A stretch of 6,478 nucleotides of DNA. Source: JAYZVT01 sp050248375 (GTDB taxonomy: Bacteria > Pseudomonadota > Alphaproteobacteria > Rhizobiales > Methyloligellaceae). Below, piece by piece: positions 5,120 to 6,478 of the stretch. Location: NCBI GenBank assembly GCA_050248375.1, contig JBFWSL010000211.1:1-6478 (forward strand), written 5' to 3'. The notes beneath the pieces were generated by a model. The model ran no database searches. It was not told the origin of the DNA and saw only the letters and a program-made list of their open reading frames with translations. Within the stretch, counting starts at the first letter, position 1; each line of letters starts with the position of its first letter. Made by a program: the position numbers and the translations under genes.

Positions 5120-5148
5120 AATAGCGCGGCTGGCCCTGCTGCGCTATT
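5120..5148. promoter_or_regulatory. Dyad in the mutM-ubiE divergent promoter region
   Basis: AATAGCGC (5120-5127) and GCGCTATT (5141-5148) are perfect inverted arms; with one mismatch the arms grow to 11 bp (5120-5130 and 5138-5148) around a 7-base centre. Each arm contains TATT: TATTGT (plus, 5145-5150) could be the ubiE -10 and TATTCT (minus, 5123-5118) the mutM -10, though -35 matches are poor on both sides. The layout suits a regulator or overlapping divergent promoters. If the plus -10 is real, transcription would start at about 5157-5158, which would make ubiE mRNA leaderless. Confidence 0.4.
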
Positions 5149-5157
5149 GTCCGGCGC

Positions 5158-5931
5158 ATGTCGCAGAACCGCAGAGGCGCCGATACGCAGCGCACCCATT
5201 TCGGCTTCACCGCCGTGGCGCCCGGTAGCAAGCAGGCGATGGTCAACCGCGTCTTCGCGCAGGTGGCCAGCCGCTATGACCTGATGAACGACCTGATGTC
5301 GGGCGGGTTGCACCGGCTGTGGAAGGACGAGGTCATCAACTGGCTGGCGCCGCCGCAGGGAGAGCGCGCGTTCGCGCTGCTCGACGTGGCCGGCGGCACC
5401 GGCGACATCGCCTCGCGTTTCCTGAAGGCGGCGGGAGAGGGGTCGAGCTGCGTGGTCTGCGACATCTCTCCGGAAATGCTGGCGGCCGGCGAGGAGCGGC
5501 TGGCGGGGCGCTTCGGCGACCGGCTCGCCTTCCGCGAGGGCAACGCGGAGGCGCTGCCCTTCGAGGACAGGTCCTTCGACGCCTACACCATCGCCTTCGG
5601 CATCCGCAACGTGACGCATCTGGACCGGGCGCTGAAGGAGGCACGGCGGGTGCTGAAGCCGGGAGGCCGCTTCCTGTGCCTGGAGTTCTCGGCCGTGGAC
5701 ACGCCGCTGCTCGACCGCCTCTACGACAGCTTTTCCTTCTCCGCCATCCCCGCGCTCGGCGCCATCGTCACCGGCGACGCGGCGCCCTACCGCTACCTGG
5801 TGGAGAGCATCCGCAATTTCCCGGACCAGGAAGCGTTCAAGGCAATGATCGGGGAGGCCGGCTTCTCGCGCGTCAGCTACCGCAACCTCACCGGCGGCAT
5901 CGCCGCCATCCATTCCGCATGGCGTCTGTAA
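5158..5931 (+). CDS. ubiE: Ubiquinone/menaquinone C-methyltransferase UbiE
   Basis: A 257-residue SAM-dependent methyltransferase that C-methylates the benzoquinol ring in ubiquinone synthesis, and also makes menaquinone in organisms that have it. It carries both UbiE/COQ5 signatures: YDLMNDLMSGGLHRLWK (40-56) and RVLKPGGRFLCLEFS (164-178). SAM motif I is LLDVAGGTGDIA (74-85), with the acidic residue after strand 2 in CDISPEML (101-108). GIRNVTHLDRALKEARR (148-164) is also typical. The start at 5158 gives normal length, but there is no Shine-Dalgarno before it, and a -10-like TATTGT sits 7 bases upstream, so a leaderless mRNA is possible. ubiB begins 16 bp after the TAA, so the two genes form an operon. 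Alphaproteobacteria usually use ubiquinone, hence the ubiquinone role is preferred by inference. Confidence 0.96.
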   Translation: MSQNRRGADTQRTHFGFTAVAPGSKQAMVNRVFAQVASRYDLMNDLMSGGLHRLWKDEVINWLAPPQGERAFALLDVAGGTGDIASRFLKAAGEGSSCVVCDISPEMLAAGEERLAGRFGDRLAFREGNAEALPFEDRSFDAYTIAFGIRNVTHLDRALKEARRVLKPGGRFLCLEFSAVDTPLLDRLYDSFSFSAIPALGAIVTGDAAPYRYLVESIRNFPDQEAFKAMIGEAGFSRVSYRNLTGGIAAIHSAWRL

Positions 5932-5947
5932 GCGGGGCCGGGGACGC

Positions 5948-6478
5948 ATGATCAGTGAACTGGTGAATTTCGGACGGCTCGCGCGCGCGGGCCTCGTGAT
6001 CCTCCGGCACGGGGCGAGGGTGGTTCCCGACCGCTCCAGGCTGCCGCCGCCGGCGCAACTCGCCGCGCGCATCGCCGACCTGATCGCCCCGAGGCCGAAG
6101 CCGGGAAGCAATCCGACGCGGCTGTCGGCGGCGTTCACCTCGCTGGGGCCGAGCTACATCAAGCTCGGACAGTTCCTCGCCACCCGCGACGACATCATCG
6201 GGCGGGAGCTGGCACAGGACCTGGCGCAGTTGCAGGACAAGCTGCCGCCGTTCCCCATGAACGAGGCCAAGGAAGTGATCCGCGCCGAGCTCGGCTGCCC
6301 GGTGGAGGAGCTGTTCGAGGAATTCGGCCCGCCGGTGGCGGCGGCGTCCATCGCCCAGGTGCACAAGGCGCGCGTCAGGGACGGCGCGGGCGGATCGACG
6401 CCGGTGGCGGTGAAGGTGCTGAGGCCCGGCATCCGGTCGCGCTTTCGCAAGGACCTGGACTCCTTCTTCATGGCGGCG
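5948..6478 (+). CDS. ubiB: UbiB family protein (atypical kinase/ATPase), 5' part
   Basis: The open frame runs from ATG to the window edge, giving 177 residues with no stop, so it is cut by the window and not necessarily broken. UbiB belongs to the ADCK/ABC1 protein-kinase-like family needed for ubiquinone synthesis; known members are ATPases rather than proven protein kinases. The KxGQ motif lies at 72-75 in YIKLGQFLATR. The Ala-rich loop that replaces the usual Gly-rich loop, AAASIAQVHKA, is at 131-141, and the invariant Lys156 is in VAVKVLRP. The later DFD and C-terminal parts, including any membrane helices, lie outside the window. GGGGA precedes the ATG by 3 bases. Being 16 bp after ubiE on the same strand fits a ubiquinone operon, as in many Proteobacteria. 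Confidence 0.95.
   Translation, partial: MISELVNFGRLARAGLVILRHGARVVPDRSRLPPPAQLAARIADLIAPRPKPGSNPTRLSAAFTSLGPSYIKLGQFLATRDDIIGRELAQDLAQLQDKLPPFPMNEAKEVIRAELGCPVEELFEEFGPPVAAASIAQVHKARVRDGAGGSTPVAVKVLRPGIRSRFRKDLDSFFMAA

Noticed and set aside
5038..6138. Minus-strand open frame of 366 codons opposite ubiE and ubiB
   Set aside because: Antisense shadow of clear ubiE and ubiB coding sequence.

Overview
This is a chromosomal core region from an alphaproteobacterium with high G+C content. The evidence is the gene order (ubiB, ubiE, mutM, enoyl-CoA hydratase, rpsT, dnaA), which I know as the usual dnaA neighbourhood in this class. The DnaA protein also has a rhizobial flavour (segments such as QQEFCHALN and RQVVVAADR), so Hyphomicrobiales/Rhizobiales or a close relative is my best guess. 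No mobile element, CRISPR array, tRNA or rRNA was seen.

Layout. Five genes point left. Reading from right to left they are mutM (5054-4170), an enoyl-CoA hydratase (4068-3295), rpsT (3142-2879), a small rhodanese-like protein (2143-1703) and dnaA (1579-137). Two genes point right: ubiE (5158-5931) and ubiB (from 5948, cut by the window edge). mutM and ubiE diverge from a 103-bp gap that holds an imperfect 29-bp dyad. rpsT has a good sigma70-type promoter and a hairpin-rich leader.

The main non-coding stretch is 2144-2878, about 735 bp between the rhodanese gene and rpsT. Its left part (2311-2400) is about 61% A+T by hand count. That part holds a near-consensus CtrA site overlapping a weak DnaA-box-like 9-mer, and a hairpin followed by five T residues facing right. 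The right part is G+C-rich, holds four GANTC (CcrM-type) sites within 165 bp, and contains many perfect inverted repeats. It is the best candidate here for the replication origin or its control region, but no full-consensus DnaA box (TTATCCACA) was found, so this stays a hypothesis.

Functionally the window combines replication initiation (DnaA), translation (S20), repair of oxidised guanine (MutM), acyl-CoA metabolism (crotonase family) and ubiquinone synthesis (UbiE, UbiB). I see no evidence of a new multi-gene system. The points worth following are regulatory: the candidate origin, a possible small RNA ending at 2341, the dyad between mutM and ubiE, and the rpsT leader.
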